In this document: in pieces, positions 9,375 through 18,339 of the stretch | Layout: each line of letters opens with the position of its first letter | Numbering within the stretch: position 1 is the first letter of the stretch | From: Lysobacterales bacterium | GTDB taxonomy: Bacteria > Pseudomonadota > Gammaproteobacteria > Xanthomonadales > SZUA-36 | Assembly (NCBI GenBank): GCA_013042835.1 | Contig: JABDPJ010000137.1 | Location: 1 to 32,923 of the forward strand | DNA length: 32,923 nucleotides | Direction: 5' to 3' | Notes under the pieces: generated by a model | The model's input: only the letters and a program-made list of their open reading frames with translations | Database searches by the model: none | What the model was told of the DNA's origin: nothing | Program-made: the position numbers and the translations under genes

Positions 9375-10658
9375 CTAGGCGGGTTCAGCCGAAAATATCA
9401 GGCAGACGTTCTGGCCGCCAAAACCAAATGAATTGGACATGACCGTATTGACGCTTTGCACGCGGCTTTCATTCGGCACCACATCCATCGGGATATTCGG
9501 GTCCTGCTCGTTACAATTGATGGTGGGCGGCATAACGCCTGCCTGGATGGTCAATAACGAGATTGCGGCTTCGATAGCGCCGGCTGCGCTCAGGGTATGC
9601 CCGATCATGGACTTATTGGAACTGATGGGCGTGTTGGCCAACTCGTCGCCGAGTGCCGCGGACAGCGCCAGGTATTCCATCTTGTCGTTTTCCGGCGTAC
9701 TCGTGCCGTGGGCATTGATATAGTCGATATCCCCGGGTGTCATACCTGCATCGGCCATCGCGCGGGTAATGCAATCGATAATGGCGGAGCCGTCAGGCTT
9801 GGAGCGCGTGCGGTGAAATGTGTCGGCGCGCTCACCGGCGCTGCGCACGACCCCCAGTATTTTTGCACCTCTTGCCCTGGCTGCCTCGTAAGACTCCAGT
9901 ACCAGCGTGGCTGATCCTTCGGCCATAACGAAGCCATCACGGCCTTTCGAAAATGGTTTTGAGGCCCCTTGCGGGTCGTCATTTTGTGTTGAGAGTGCCG
10001 ACAGGAGGTTAAAGCGAACCACCATTTCCTCACAAATCTCGCCATCCGTGCCGATGCAAAGCGCGGCATCGGTTTCTCCACGGCGAATGGCTTCGGCGCC
10101 GAGTTGTACGGAGGTTGCGCCCGACGCGCAAGCGGTTGTCAGTGAAATTGGTTGACCTCGCGTACCGAACTCATCAGCGAGCGTATCCGCGATGCTGGCG
10201 AACTGGAAAAGCCGGAAATAGCGCAAATAATCGCCCGCTGCCGCGTTTTTAACCAGGCGCTCGTAACCCCTGAGGCCCTTGCCGGCTTCATCGCCGTATA
10301 CGGTCATGCGTTGATCCCAGTTGGTCTCAGCCGGGGAATTTGCGACGAACAGGGGCCCGGGAAATGAACCCCGGGAGCCGATTGACGCCTGTTCAATGGC
10401 CTCGGTGGCAGACTGTTGCGCGAGATTGATCGAGTGCCGGGGCGCACAGTAGCGCTCATCGCTGTTCCAATCGACGATGCCGGCAATCTGTGTGCGCAGC
10501 CCTTCGGTCGGGAAACGGGTGATTCTGCGTATACCGGATACGCCGGCCAACAGGTTACGCCAGTTATCCTCTTTACCCTGTCCCAGTGAGGTCACGATGC
10601 CGATACCGGTTACCACGACGATCGGGCGGCCCCGGTGATCTCTTACAGCTTGGCTCAT
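9375..10658 (-). CDS. beta-ketoacyl-ACP synthase II (FabF family), FabF1XL-like
   Basis: ORF 9375..10715, likely Met at 10658 (MSQAVRDHRGRPIVVVTGIGIVTSLGQG). Intact Cys-His-His: TTACASGATS, NAHGTSTPEN, NKSMIGHTLSAAGAIEA. Confidence 0.9.
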   Translation of the reverse strand: MSQAVRDHRGRPIVVVTGIGIVTSLGQGKEDNWRNLLAGVSGIRRITRFPTEGLRTQIAGIVDWNSDERYCAPRHSINLAQQSATEAIEQASIGSRGSFPGPLFVANSPAETNWDQRMTVYGDEAGKGLRGYERLVKNAAAGDYLRYFRLFQFASIADTLADEFGTRGQPISLTTACASGATSVQLGAEAIRRGETDAALCIGTDGEICEEMVVRFNLLSALSTQNDDPQGASKPFSKGRDGFVMAEGSATLVLESYEAARARGAKILGVVRSAGERADTFHRTRSKPDGSAIIDCITRAMADAGMTPGDIDYINAHGTSTPENDKMEYLALSAALGDELANTPISSNKSMIGHTLSAAGAIEAAISLLTIQAGVMPPTINCNEQDPNIPMDVVPNESRVQSVNTVMSNSFGFGGQNVCLIFSAEPA

Positions 10659-10659
10659 A

Positions 10660-11898
10660 TCATTCACCTCCACGCAATGGCACATCGGGCTTGCCGATAA
10701 GGGCCAGGCACTCACCGCGCCAGTGCCCCCATGTGCTCAGCAACACGTGCTCAGGAATATCGGTAAATTCTTTTTCAAAGCCGGACTCGTCAAACGGGTC
10801 AAGGAACTTACCCCGGGAGATGGCCAAAGAAGCGAGCGCAAAGCTGACCGGGAGTTGAGCTTCAAGGGTGTTACCGAAGATCGTTGTAACGCCGCGGACA
10901 GCCGCATCGATGCCATGCTCGTTGAGGCTTTTGAGAAATTCGTATTCTTCGCTTAATTGTGGCTGCACGCCGCAACAGCCCGACAACACGGGCAAGGGTC
11001 CCACGGGGATTTCATTGCTCAGCTGTCCGAACAGCTTATCTGCATTTTTTCTGGCGGCGCCGGGTTGCCTGGTACACCTGTCTGAGACTATCCCATCGAC
11101 TTTGGCATAGGGTTTCACGCCCCGGGATTCGGCATGCTGGCGCGATTCAAGGATCAGGAACGCACCGGCGCTGCCCATGATCATACCCCCATCAGTGCTT
11201 TCGCGATTCCAGACCGATTCATGTTCGCCCTGCCACAGCGTATGGCCAAACTCCATCAGCATGGTCATGTCGGCGCGCTCGGCGATATAGGCGCCCCCGA
11301 CCAGGAAAAGATCGCCCTGACCATGACGTATCTGGGCTACGGCTGTTTCCAGTGCCGTGACACCGGCCGACTCCTCACCCATGAAAGTACGGGACGAATC
11401 GGTCACGCCGTGCACGATGGATATATTTCCGGCCATCAGGTTGGAAAGCTGTGCCAGGAACAGCGTGGGGCGCAATTCACTGTTGAGCGCTTCGTTGAGT
11501 ATTGGCCCGAAATCTTCCACACCTGCGATTTTCTCCATGATGTCTGCATCGACTTCCAGGTCGCGCTCCCCACCACCGGCAGCGACAATCATATTGGTCG
11601 CAGCCAGCAGGTCCGGGTTGTGTGAGATACCGGCATCGTCGAGTGCCAATCCCGCCGCATATGTGCCCAGGTGCTGCCATTTGCCCATCTGCCGCTGGTC
11701 GCTACGCTTGGGAATTTGCGCCGCAATGTCAAAATCGATGATGGGATGGACCGGGTAGGGGGCCTGGTCTTCGGTGTCGACCGATGCTGCAGGCGTATTG
11801 CCGGTGGCCAGTTGCGACCAGTGATCGTCAAGGCCTTCACCCAGGGAACTGACCAGTCCGATCCCCGTGATCCAGACTTCTGATTGCTTAGTATTCAT
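10660..11898 (-). CDS. degenerate beta-ketoacyl-ACP synthase (chain-length-factor-like), FabF2XL-like
   Basis: ORF 10660..11919, likely Met at 11898 (MNTKQSEVWITGIGLVSSLGEGLDDHW). Thiolase/KS fold signatures, but the positions matching the catalytic Cys and His residues are substituted by hand alignment to the neighbouring KS. Confidence 0.85.
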   Translation of the reverse strand: MNTKQSEVWITGIGLVSSLGEGLDDHWSQLATGNTPAASVDTEDQAPYPVHPIIDFDIAAQIPKRSDQRQMGKWQHLGTYAAGLALDDAGISHNPDLLAATNMIVAAGGGERDLEVDADIMEKIAGVEDFGPILNEALNSELRPTLFLAQLSNLMAGNISIVHGVTDSSRTFMGEESAGVTALETAVAQIRHGQGDLFLVGGAYIAERADMTMLMEFGHTLWQGEHESVWNRESTDGGMIMGSAGAFLILESRQHAESRGVKPYAKVDGIVSDRCTRQPGAARKNADKLFGQLSNEIPVGPLPVLSGCCGVQPQLSEEYEFLKSLNEHGIDAAVRGVTTIFGNTLEAQLPVSFALASLAISRGKFLDPFDESGFEKEFTDIPEHVLLSTWGHWRGECLALIGKPDVPLRGGE

Positions 11899-11902
11899 TC
11901 TG

Positions 11903-12364
11903 TCACCCAGCCGAGGCACGGCTTATCTCGCCATACCGGTCGAGCATGTTGTTTTTCAAAGTATCATTTGGAAACGGCATGATCCGGAACATCAATTTGC
12001 TGTCACAGATTTTCTTTCCATCGCGGAAGATACGGGCTTTAGTCGCTGCAAAACCGGAACCGTCATGTTCCAGTTCCGCTTCCACCCGCAAGACTTCGTC
12101 GGGCTCGACAAAGGTACGCATTTTTGCGCTGGTAACGTTAGCCAGAAACGGCATTTTTTCAAAACTGAGCCGGGCTAAAAGCATGAATCCAGAGGCCTGC
12201 GCCATCGTTTCTATCAACAGTACCCCCGGCACCAGCGGTGAGCCGGGGAAGTGCCCCTCGAATACCGTGCTTTCTCTCGGAACATCCGCCCGCGCCACGA
12301 TGCTGCCCTTAGCGGTATCAAGTGACTCGACAGCGTCGATCATCTGGAAATATTCTAGCAGCAT
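11903..12364 (-). CDS. 3-hydroxyacyl-ACP dehydratase (FabZ family), FabZXL-like
   Basis: 153 aa; VFEGHFPGSPLVPGVLLIETMAQASGFMLLARL hot-dog dehydratase signature. Confidence 0.9.
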   Translation of the reverse strand: MLLEYFQMIDAVESLDTAKGSIVARADVPRESTVFEGHFPGSPLVPGVLLIETMAQASGFMLLARLSFEKMPFLANVTSAKMRTFVEPDEVLRVEAELEHDGSGFAATKARIFRDGKKICDSKLMFRIMPFPNDTLKNNMLDRYGEISRASAG

Positions 12365-12377
12365 GAGAAACCGGGTT

Positions 12378-12659
12378 TCAGGCGTCTTTGGCAGCTATGA
12401 GTTCGTCGATCCGGTCACAAAGCTTGCCGAGGATAAAATAATCATCGACGTCCGCCTTGTTCTCGTTCAGTTCCTCAGTCCACTGTTCCAGCGGAATCTT
12501 GATGCCGAAATGTTTGTCAATGGCGAAAGCAATATCGAGGAAGTCGAGGCTGTCTATGCCGAGATCCGTAAAGGCGTTCTTTTCCGGCGTGATTTCCTCA
12601 AGGGGGATGTCGCTGGTGTCAGAGATGATCTCCGCAACAGCTTCAAAAGTCGTGGACAT
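12378..12659 (-). CDS. acpXL: acyl carrier protein AcpXL (specialised for very-long-chain fatty acids)
   Basis: 93 aa with the phosphopantetheine serine in [56 protein letters not shown]. From memory this closely resembles rhizobial AcpXL over its length, including the IKIPLExWTxE(L/V)N segment absent from housekeeping AcpP. Confidence 0.85.
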   Translation of the reverse strand: MSTTFEAVAEIISDTSDIPLEEITPEKNAFTDLGIDSLDFLDIAFAIDKHFGIKIPLEQWTEELNENKADVDDYFILGKLCDRIDELIAAKDA

Positions 12660-12868
12660 AAAAGTACCTATTTAAGTGATAAATTTTCGGGTGCCATGAT
12701 AACGTGGCGTCTGCTACCAGTTCAACGGTTCAATTGCCTTGTTGACAGGTGGCGTCTGGACGGTAAATTTGGCGCAATGGCTATTGTAGTATATTGCTCT
12801 TAGCGGGTGTCAGATATTCACTTAACAGCGCGGACCGGAATGGTTTCGGGTGATTGCAGGAGGTTTCA

Positions 12869-13321
12869 ATGTCAAGTATCGATCTAAAGTCCGGCCTGGC
12901 AGCTTTCTTCGAGCAGGACCACCGTGATTGTGACGCCCGTTGGGTCGATGTTGAGGAACTCCTCGATACAGAAGATATCGAAAGCGCGCGTCCCGCCTGG
13001 ACAAAATTTGAGGCCAGCCTCAGAAGACACATCGCAATGGAGGAAGAGGTCATGTTTCCTGCCTATGAGGCCGCCTCCGCTGCGGGAGACGGTCCGACTG
13101 CGCCACTGAGAATGGAGCATCAGCAGATCATCCGACTGCTCGGAAAGATCGGTAAGGCTGTGGATGCTGGCCAAGCACGAGATGCGCTGGGTGCCGGTGA
13201 CACATTGCTGATGTTATTGCAGCAACATAATGCCACTGAAGAAGACGTGCTTTATCCAATGGCTGAAAAGGTTCTCGGTCCTGACTGGGCCAAGCTGGCC
13301 GCCAGGCTCGAAGAGTACTGA
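12869..13321 (+). CDS. hemerythrin HHE cation-binding domain protein
   Basis: ORF 12854..13321; the ATG at 12869 follows an AGGAGG-like RBS. HDR/HxxxEE pattern: FEQDHRDCD, RRHIAMEEEVMFPAYE, MEHQQI, QQHNATEEDVLYPMAEK. Confidence 0.82.
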   Translation: MSSIDLKSGLAAFFEQDHRDCDARWVDVEELLDTEDIESARPAWTKFEASLRRHIAMEEEVMFPAYEAASAAGDGPTAPLRMEHQQIIRLLGKIGKAVDAGQARDALGAGDTLLMLLQQHNATEEDVLYPMAEKVLGPDWAKLAARLEEY

Positions 13322-13453
13322 AAGCACGCGGGTGATTTACGCTACCCCGACGCACCTAAAACGGCGTGCTGAGAGCTATTCAATGAAAGCCGTTGGATGG
13401 TTTTAATCCAATAAAATACATTAAATATAATCAATAAGCATCTGAATAAAATA

Positions 13454-14959
13454 ATGAATAATCTATGCGTAGTGTTTCTTTTTATCTTTCTTGCGAGTTT
13501 TCCGGGGCCGGCCGTTGCGGACTTTGACGGCGATGCCCTGGCGGACTTTACCGAGCGGGGCATGGCGCTTTGGCACGTACCCGGCATGTCGGTGGCGGTT
13601 GTCACGCAGGATGACATCCTGTTTCAAAGGGGGTTTGGCCGGACCGCAGCGGATGGTCAGGCAGTGGATGAGCACACACTGTTTGCAATTGCCTCTACGA
13701 CAAAGGCCATGGTCACCGCCGGCATCCTGATGTTGGTGGATGAGGGCAAGCTGTCACTCGATGACCCGGTCAGCAAACATATCCCCGAGTTGCACTTTGC
13801 CAATCCGCTGCTGACGGAGCAGTTGAATGTACGCGATTTGCTGGCGCACCGTACCGGCTTGCCTTCGACCGACTACTGGTCGTTTTTCCAGGCCATGCCG
13901 CTGGATGAACAGATCCGGCGATTGCAGGTGGTAGAGCCAGCGGCCCCCGTCCGGACCCGCCTTATCTATCAGAACACCATGTTCGAGATTGCAGGGTTGC
14001 TGCTCGAACGGCTCAGCGGCCAGCGTTGGCACCACTTTCTGACTGAACGCCTGTGGCGGCCCATCGGCATGCTGGAAACCTATGGAACGCGGGCTGAGAT
14101 AGGTGCCGAACAGGTGCATGTGACACCTCATTTCTACCGTGACGGACAGTTAACCGTATCCGCCTGGGATTTTTCCGCTGACTACGCGGACGCGGCGGGG
14201 TCAGTCTGGTCCTCAATCCATGACATGAGCCTTTGGGCCCAGTTCCTGCTTCGCGGCGGTGTGACCTCAAACACCGAACGGCTTATTTCCGAAACAGCCA
14301 TGCAAGAAATGTTTGAGCCGCACCAACTGGCCAGCGCGGGGGACTTCTACCCGACGGTTGAACTCACACAACCCAACTGGAGGAGCTATGGGCTGGCGTG
14401 GTTTCAGCAGGACTTCCAGGGTAAAAAGATTGATTTTCATACCGGCAGCCTGTCCGGCCTGGTTGCAATTATCGGGCTGGACCGGGCCGCTGGCAAAGCG
14501 ATAGTCGTGCTGGGCAACCGGGACCATGCGGAAATGCGTCATGCCCTGTTGTGGGAAGTGATGGACGACAGCAGCGGTGAGGCCAGGCGGGACTGGAACC
14601 AGGAGATATTCGACTTATACGCCAGGCAGGCGGATGAAGCGGCCGGAAAGTGGCGGGAAATGGAACAGGATCGCCTGCAGGGCACGAAACCGAGCCTGCC
14701 GCTGACCGATTTTGCCGGCACTTACCAGAATGATGTCATCGGTGATGTCGTGATTGAGCTCACCGGCCGGGACATGACGCTTAAAACCAGCCTGGTTGAT
14801 TTCGAGATGTCTCACTGGCATGTCAATACGTTCCTGGTGGAATTCAAGGCGTGGGAAATGCGGGAATTTCTGAGCTTCAATGTTGACCCGGACGGGACTG
14901 CAGGTTCATTTGAATTATTCGGCGAGACCTTCAATCGCCTCGAATCCACTGACAACTGA
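13454..14959 (+). CDS. serine hydrolase, class C beta-lactamase/esterase family
   Basis: 501 aa; N-terminal signal peptide, SxxK in FAIASTTKAMVTAGILMLVDEGKLSLDDPVSKHIPEL, YxN in LIYQNTMFEIAG. Confidence 0.85.
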   Translation: MNNLCVVFLFIFLASFPGPAVADFDGDALADFTERGMALWHVPGMSVAVVTQDDILFQRGFGRTAADGQAVDEHTLFAIASTTKAMVTAGILMLVDEGKLSLDDPVSKHIPELHFANPLLTEQLNVRDLLAHRTGLPSTDYWSFFQAMPLDEQIRRLQVVEPAAPVRTRLIYQNTMFEIAGLLLERLSGQRWHHFLTERLWRPIGMLETYGTRAEIGAEQVHVTPHFYRDGQLTVSAWDFSADYADAAGSVWSSIHDMSLWAQFLLRGGVTSNTERLISETAMQEMFEPHQLASAGDFYPTVELTQPNWRSYGLAWFQQDFQGKKIDFHTGSLSGLVAIIGLDRAAGKAIVVLGNRDHAEMRHALLWEVMDDSSGEARRDWNQEIFDLYARQADEAAGKWREMEQDRLQGTKPSLPLTDFAGTYQNDVIGDVVIELTGRDMTLKTSLVDFEMSHWHVNTFLVEFKAWEMREFLSFNVDPDGTAGSFELFGETFNRLESTDN

Positions 14960-15035
14960 CCGGTTTCAGGCGAACGGAAATCCGCATTGCCGGCAATTTT
15001 TCAGCCCCAGGATAGTGACGTCTCGACGATGCTGT

Positions 15036-16217
15036 CTAAGCCAGGCCGGGCAGAAGGTCGTTCTTGATGTCTTCGATATCTTCCAGTCCGACCGCTATAC
15101 GCACCAGGCCGTCAGTGATGCCTGCCTGCTGTAACTGTTCCTTCGTCAGACGGCCGTGGGTAGTGGTCGCCGGGTGAGTAATGGTGGATTTCGCGTCACC
15201 CAGGTTGGCTGTGATTGAAATGACCCGGGTGGCATCCACCATTTTCCAGGCTGCTTCCCTGCCGCCGTGGAGTTCAAATGACAACAAACCGCCAAAGCCC
15301 GTTTGCTGCTTTTTTGCCAGCTGGTGCTGGGCGTGGCTTTCGAGACCGGGGTAATAAACACGCTTGACGGCTGTCTGCGCCTCAAGCCAGCGGGCCAGTG
15401 CCAGGGTATTCTCACTGTGTGCATGCATGCGCAGATTCAGTGTCTCAAGGCCCTTCAGGAAGACCCATGCATTGAATGGGCTCATTGCCGGGCCGGCAGT
15501 TCTGAGGAAGCCATAAACCTGCTCACCGACAACATCCTTGCCGCCCACGACCGCTCCGCCAACGCAACGGCCCTGGCCATCCAGGAACTTGGTGGCTGAA
15601 TGGATGACGATATCCGCACCGAGCGTAATCGGACGTTGCAGGGCAGGGGTACAGAAACAGTTATCCACCGCCAGCAGGATTGAATGCTGCTGCGCGAGAT
15701 CCGCCAACTGCCGAATGTCTGCCAGTTCTGTCAGCGGGTTGGACGGCGTTTCCATGAAGAGCAGCCTGGTTTCCGGGCGAATCGCGGCGGCCCATTCATC
15801 GATCTCGGTCAGGTCGACGAAGCTGGTCACAATGCCCAACTTTTCAAGGAAATTGGTGAACAGCATGGTCGTGGATCCGAAAATACTGCGGGAGGAAACG
15901 ATATGATCACCGCTTTTCAGCAGCGCAAGGCACAACGAGAGTATGGCCGACATCCCGGAAGCCGTTGCCACGCAGGACTCCGCGCCCTCAAGCGCGGCAA
16001 GGCGCTGTTCAAATGTTCTCACCGTCGGGTTGGTGAAGCGTGAGTAGATGTTTCCCGGCAGATCACCCGAAAAGCGCGCGGCTGCCTCGGCGGCTGATTC
16101 AAACACGTAGCTTGACGTGGTAAATATGGGCTCGGCATTTTCCCCTTCGGGCGTCCGGACCTGGCCAGCCCTAACGGCGAGGGTGTCAAAACGATGCTTA
16201 TCTTTCTTGTCGGGCAT
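15036..16217 (-). CDS. metZ: O-succinylhomoserine sulfhydrylase (PLP-dependent Cys/Met metabolism family)
   Basis: 393 aa; [10 protein letters not shown] start, [21 protein letters not shown] lysine in [24 protein letters not shown]. Confidence 0.85.
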   Translation of the reverse strand: MPDKKDKHRFDTLAVRAGQVRTPEGENAEPIFTTSSYVFESAAEAAARFSGDLPGNIYSRFTNPTVRTFEQRLAALEGAESCVATASGMSAILSLCLALLKSGDHIVSSRSIFGSTTMLFTNFLEKLGIVTSFVDLTEIDEWAAAIRPETRLLFMETPSNPLTELADIRQLADLAQQHSILLAVDNCFCTPALQRPITLGADIVIHSATKFLDGQGRCVGGAVVGGKDVVGEQVYGFLRTAGPAMSPFNAWVFLKGLETLNLRMHAHSENTLALARWLEAQTAVKRVYYPGLESHAQHQLAKKQQTGFGGLLSFELHGGREAAWKMVDATRVISITANLGDAKSTITHPATTTHGRLTKEQLQQAGITDGLVRIAVGLEDIEDIKNDLLPGLA

Positions 16218-16322
16218 GAACAGGGCCTCAAGGCTTGATTGATCCGGTTTAACTGTCTAAATAAACGCCGTCACCATACAATATGTTTCAACTATTTGCA
16301 TGAGTGCAAGGAACAATCAGCC

Positions 16323-16601
16323 ATGAAGATCGTCGCAGACTTGAGTCTCTATCCGCTAAAGCACGGGCCAGTGCCCGATATCATTGAATTCATCAGGGGT
16401 TTGCAGGTGCAGGAGGGTATCGAGATCGTCAGCAACCAGCTGACTACCCAACTGCGGGGTGATTTCGAAGCGGTGACCGGGGCTATCAACCGTTGCATGC
16501 ATAAGGCAATGATGGCGTCGAACACCGTTGTGTTGGTGGTGAAATATTTGAATATTGACGTCGATATTGAAAAGCAACCCAGTCTCACACCTGAGTCCTG
16601 A
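16323..16601 (+). CDS. small YkoF/MTH1187-like (thiamine-binding-like) protein
   Basis: Met at 16323: MKIVADLSLYPLKHGPVPDIIEFIRGLQVQEGIEIVSNQLTTQLRGDFEAVTGAINRCMHKAM, which resembles the ferredoxin-like YkoF/MTH1187 family. Confidence 0.6.
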   Translation: MKIVADLSLYPLKHGPVPDIIEFIRGLQVQEGIEIVSNQLTTQLRGDFEAVTGAINRCMHKAMMASNTVVLVVKYLNIDVDIEKQPSLTPES

Positions 16602-16603
16602 AG

Positions 16604-18052
16604 GTGGCTGTCGTGAATTCTCCAACCCCGTTCCGTAAGACCAAGATCATAGCCACCGTGGGGCCTGCCTGCGATGATGTGCCGACCCTGACCCGGATGA
16701 TCGAAAGCGGCATGAACGTGGCTCGGCTAAACCTTTCCCACGGCAACTTTGCAGAGCATGCTGCGCGAGTGCAGCGAATCCGGGAAGCGGCGGACCGAAC
16801 CGGTAACCGCGTGGCTATAATGATCGATACACGTGGCATAGAAATTCGTACCGGTTCACTCATAAGCAGCTATGTCGATCTCAATCGTGGCATGGACTTC
16901 AGCCTCTGGACCGATGGCCGTCCCGGTGACGAAACCGGCGTATCGGTCTCCTACGCGGGTCTGCCTGCCGAAGTTTCCGCCGGCGATGTCATCCTGCTCG
17001 ATGATGGCGCCATTGAACTCAGGGTGGTATCCAGTAGCGCCAGTGACATCAGTTGCCGGGTCGTCCATGGCGGCATACTGGGTAAAACCAAGGGCGTTAA
17101 CCTGCCTGGAATCGCGCTCTCGATGACCGCTGTGGGTCCGGAAATACGCGCGGATTTTGTCCGGGAAGTTGAATTCGCCGCTGCCAATGACGTCGATTAC
17201 ATCGCCGCATCGTTCATCCAGAGCGGTGAAGACATTCAACGCATGCGTGAGATCCTGGCGGAATTGAAAATCGATACGCCGATCATCGCCAAGATAGAAA
17301 ACAAGACCGGCGTTGACAACATGGAAGACATCATCGCAGCCGCGGACGGCATGATGGTGGCCCGGGGGGACCTCGGGGTTGAACTGCCATTTGGCGAAGT
17401 GCCCGGAACCCAGAAAAAAATGATCCGCAACACCGTCATGGCCGGCAAGCCGGTCATTACGGCGACCCAGATGCTGGCGTCCATGGAGCGCAACCCGAGG
17501 CCGACGCGGGCTGAGGCCAGTGACGTGGCCAACGCGATCCTTGACGGCAGCTCCGCCATCATGCTCTCCGGTGAAACCGCGGCTGGCAAGTATCCGGTGG
17601 AGGCGGTGAGAGCCATGCACTCACTGGCGCTGACGACGGAATCCTGTCTGAATGAGTTTGGCTTTCTGCAGAAAATACCGTTTCATTCCACCAATGTGGT
17701 GACAGAAGCTATCAGCGGCGCAGCGACGGGCATGGCAAAAGACCTTGGCGCAGCGGCCATTATCAGCCTGAGCGAAACCGGATTCACCTCCAGGCTGATT
17801 TCCAAGCACCGCCCCGAGTGTCCTATTCTGACCATCACCAGCACGGAGAGCGTGGCGCGCCGGCTCGCGATGAACTGGGGTGTTACGGCGGTCCTGTATA
17901 CCGGTGAGCCGGGTGACCGGGCGAAAATTGAATTTGCAACGGAATGCGTTCAAAAACTTGGCTATGCACAACCTGGAGATGCTGTGATCGTAACCGCCGG
18001 ACACACCCAGCTGAGTGGTGGCACGGATATGATCCGAATCATAAATCTCTGA
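16604..18052 (+). CDS. pyk: pyruvate kinase
   Basis: 482 aa (GTG start at 16604 or 16613); KTKIIATVGPACDD, GMNVARLNLSHG, IIAKIENKTGVDNMEDIIAAADGMMVARGDLGVE, VITATQMLASMERNPRPTRAEASDVANAILDGSSAIMLSGETAAGKYPVEAV. Confidence 0.95.
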   Translation: MAVVNSPTPFRKTKIIATVGPACDDVPTLTRMIESGMNVARLNLSHGNFAEHAARVQRIREAADRTGNRVAIMIDTRGIEIRTGSLISSYVDLNRGMDFSLWTDGRPGDETGVSVSYAGLPAEVSAGDVILLDDGAIELRVVSSSASDISCRVVHGGILGKTKGVNLPGIALSMTAVGPEIRADFVREVEFAAANDVDYIAASFIQSGEDIQRMREILAELKIDTPIIAKIENKTGVDNMEDIIAAADGMMVARGDLGVELPFGEVPGTQKKMIRNTVMAGKPVITATQMLASMERNPRPTRAEASDVANAILDGSSAIMLSGETAAGKYPVEAVRAMHSLALTTESCLNEFGFLQKIPFHSTNVVTEAISGAATGMAKDLGAAAIISLSETGFTSRLISKHRPECPILTITSTESVARRLAMNWGVTAVLYTGEPGDRAKIEFATECVQKLGYAQPGDAVIVTAGHTQLSGGTDMIRIINL

Positions 18053-18274
18053 ATATCAGTTAAATTCTGTAATTTTCTACCGTAGCCAGGCTGCCACGGC
18101 TGATGCACATCAGACACAGTTGCCCTGGGATTTGAAAAGCAGGGGAGTTCGGGTCATCAAAACGTTCCTGGCACCAGGTTACAGGATCAGACCACGACTG
18201 GTATTGAGCAGGAACCATCACCTGGACACCTTAGGTCCGTGCGTTGAGAGGATTCTCCGGGGCCGGTTACAAAA

Positions 18275-18339
18275 CCGGAACCAACATGCAACTACAAACT
18301 GGGGGGGGGATAGTTGCAGCTTAACGCGGTTGGTTCCGG
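18275..18339. other. bipartite inverted repeat / predicted stem-loop with G9 tract in apical loop
   Basis: Perfect 11-bp outer arms ccggaaccaac (18275-18285) / gttggttccgg (18329-18339), and perfect 8-bp inner arms tgcaacta (18287-18294) / tagttgca (18311-18318). The loop contains nine consecutive G (18301-18309). Confidence 0.75.

Noticed and set aside
5739-12659. Aryl polyene or PUFA/type II polyketide cluster
   Set aside because: KS, KS-like, ACP, DH, SDR and PPTase would fit loosely, but there is only one ACP, no thioesterase, ammonia-lyase or glycosyltransferase, and the ACP sequence plus zinc MDR and LpxL-type acyltransferase fit the acpXL-lpxXL locus much better.
11946-12803. Plus-strand 285-aa ORF
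   Set aside because: Antisense to the FabZ-like and AcpXL genes, low-complexity Ser/Lys-rich translation, no recognisable family; a shadow ORF of high-GC coding sequence.
14986-14997. Perfect palindrome attgccggcaat followed by T-run after the serine hydrolase gene
   Set aside because: No loop for a stable hairpin, so not convincing as an intrinsic terminator; too short to claim as an operator.
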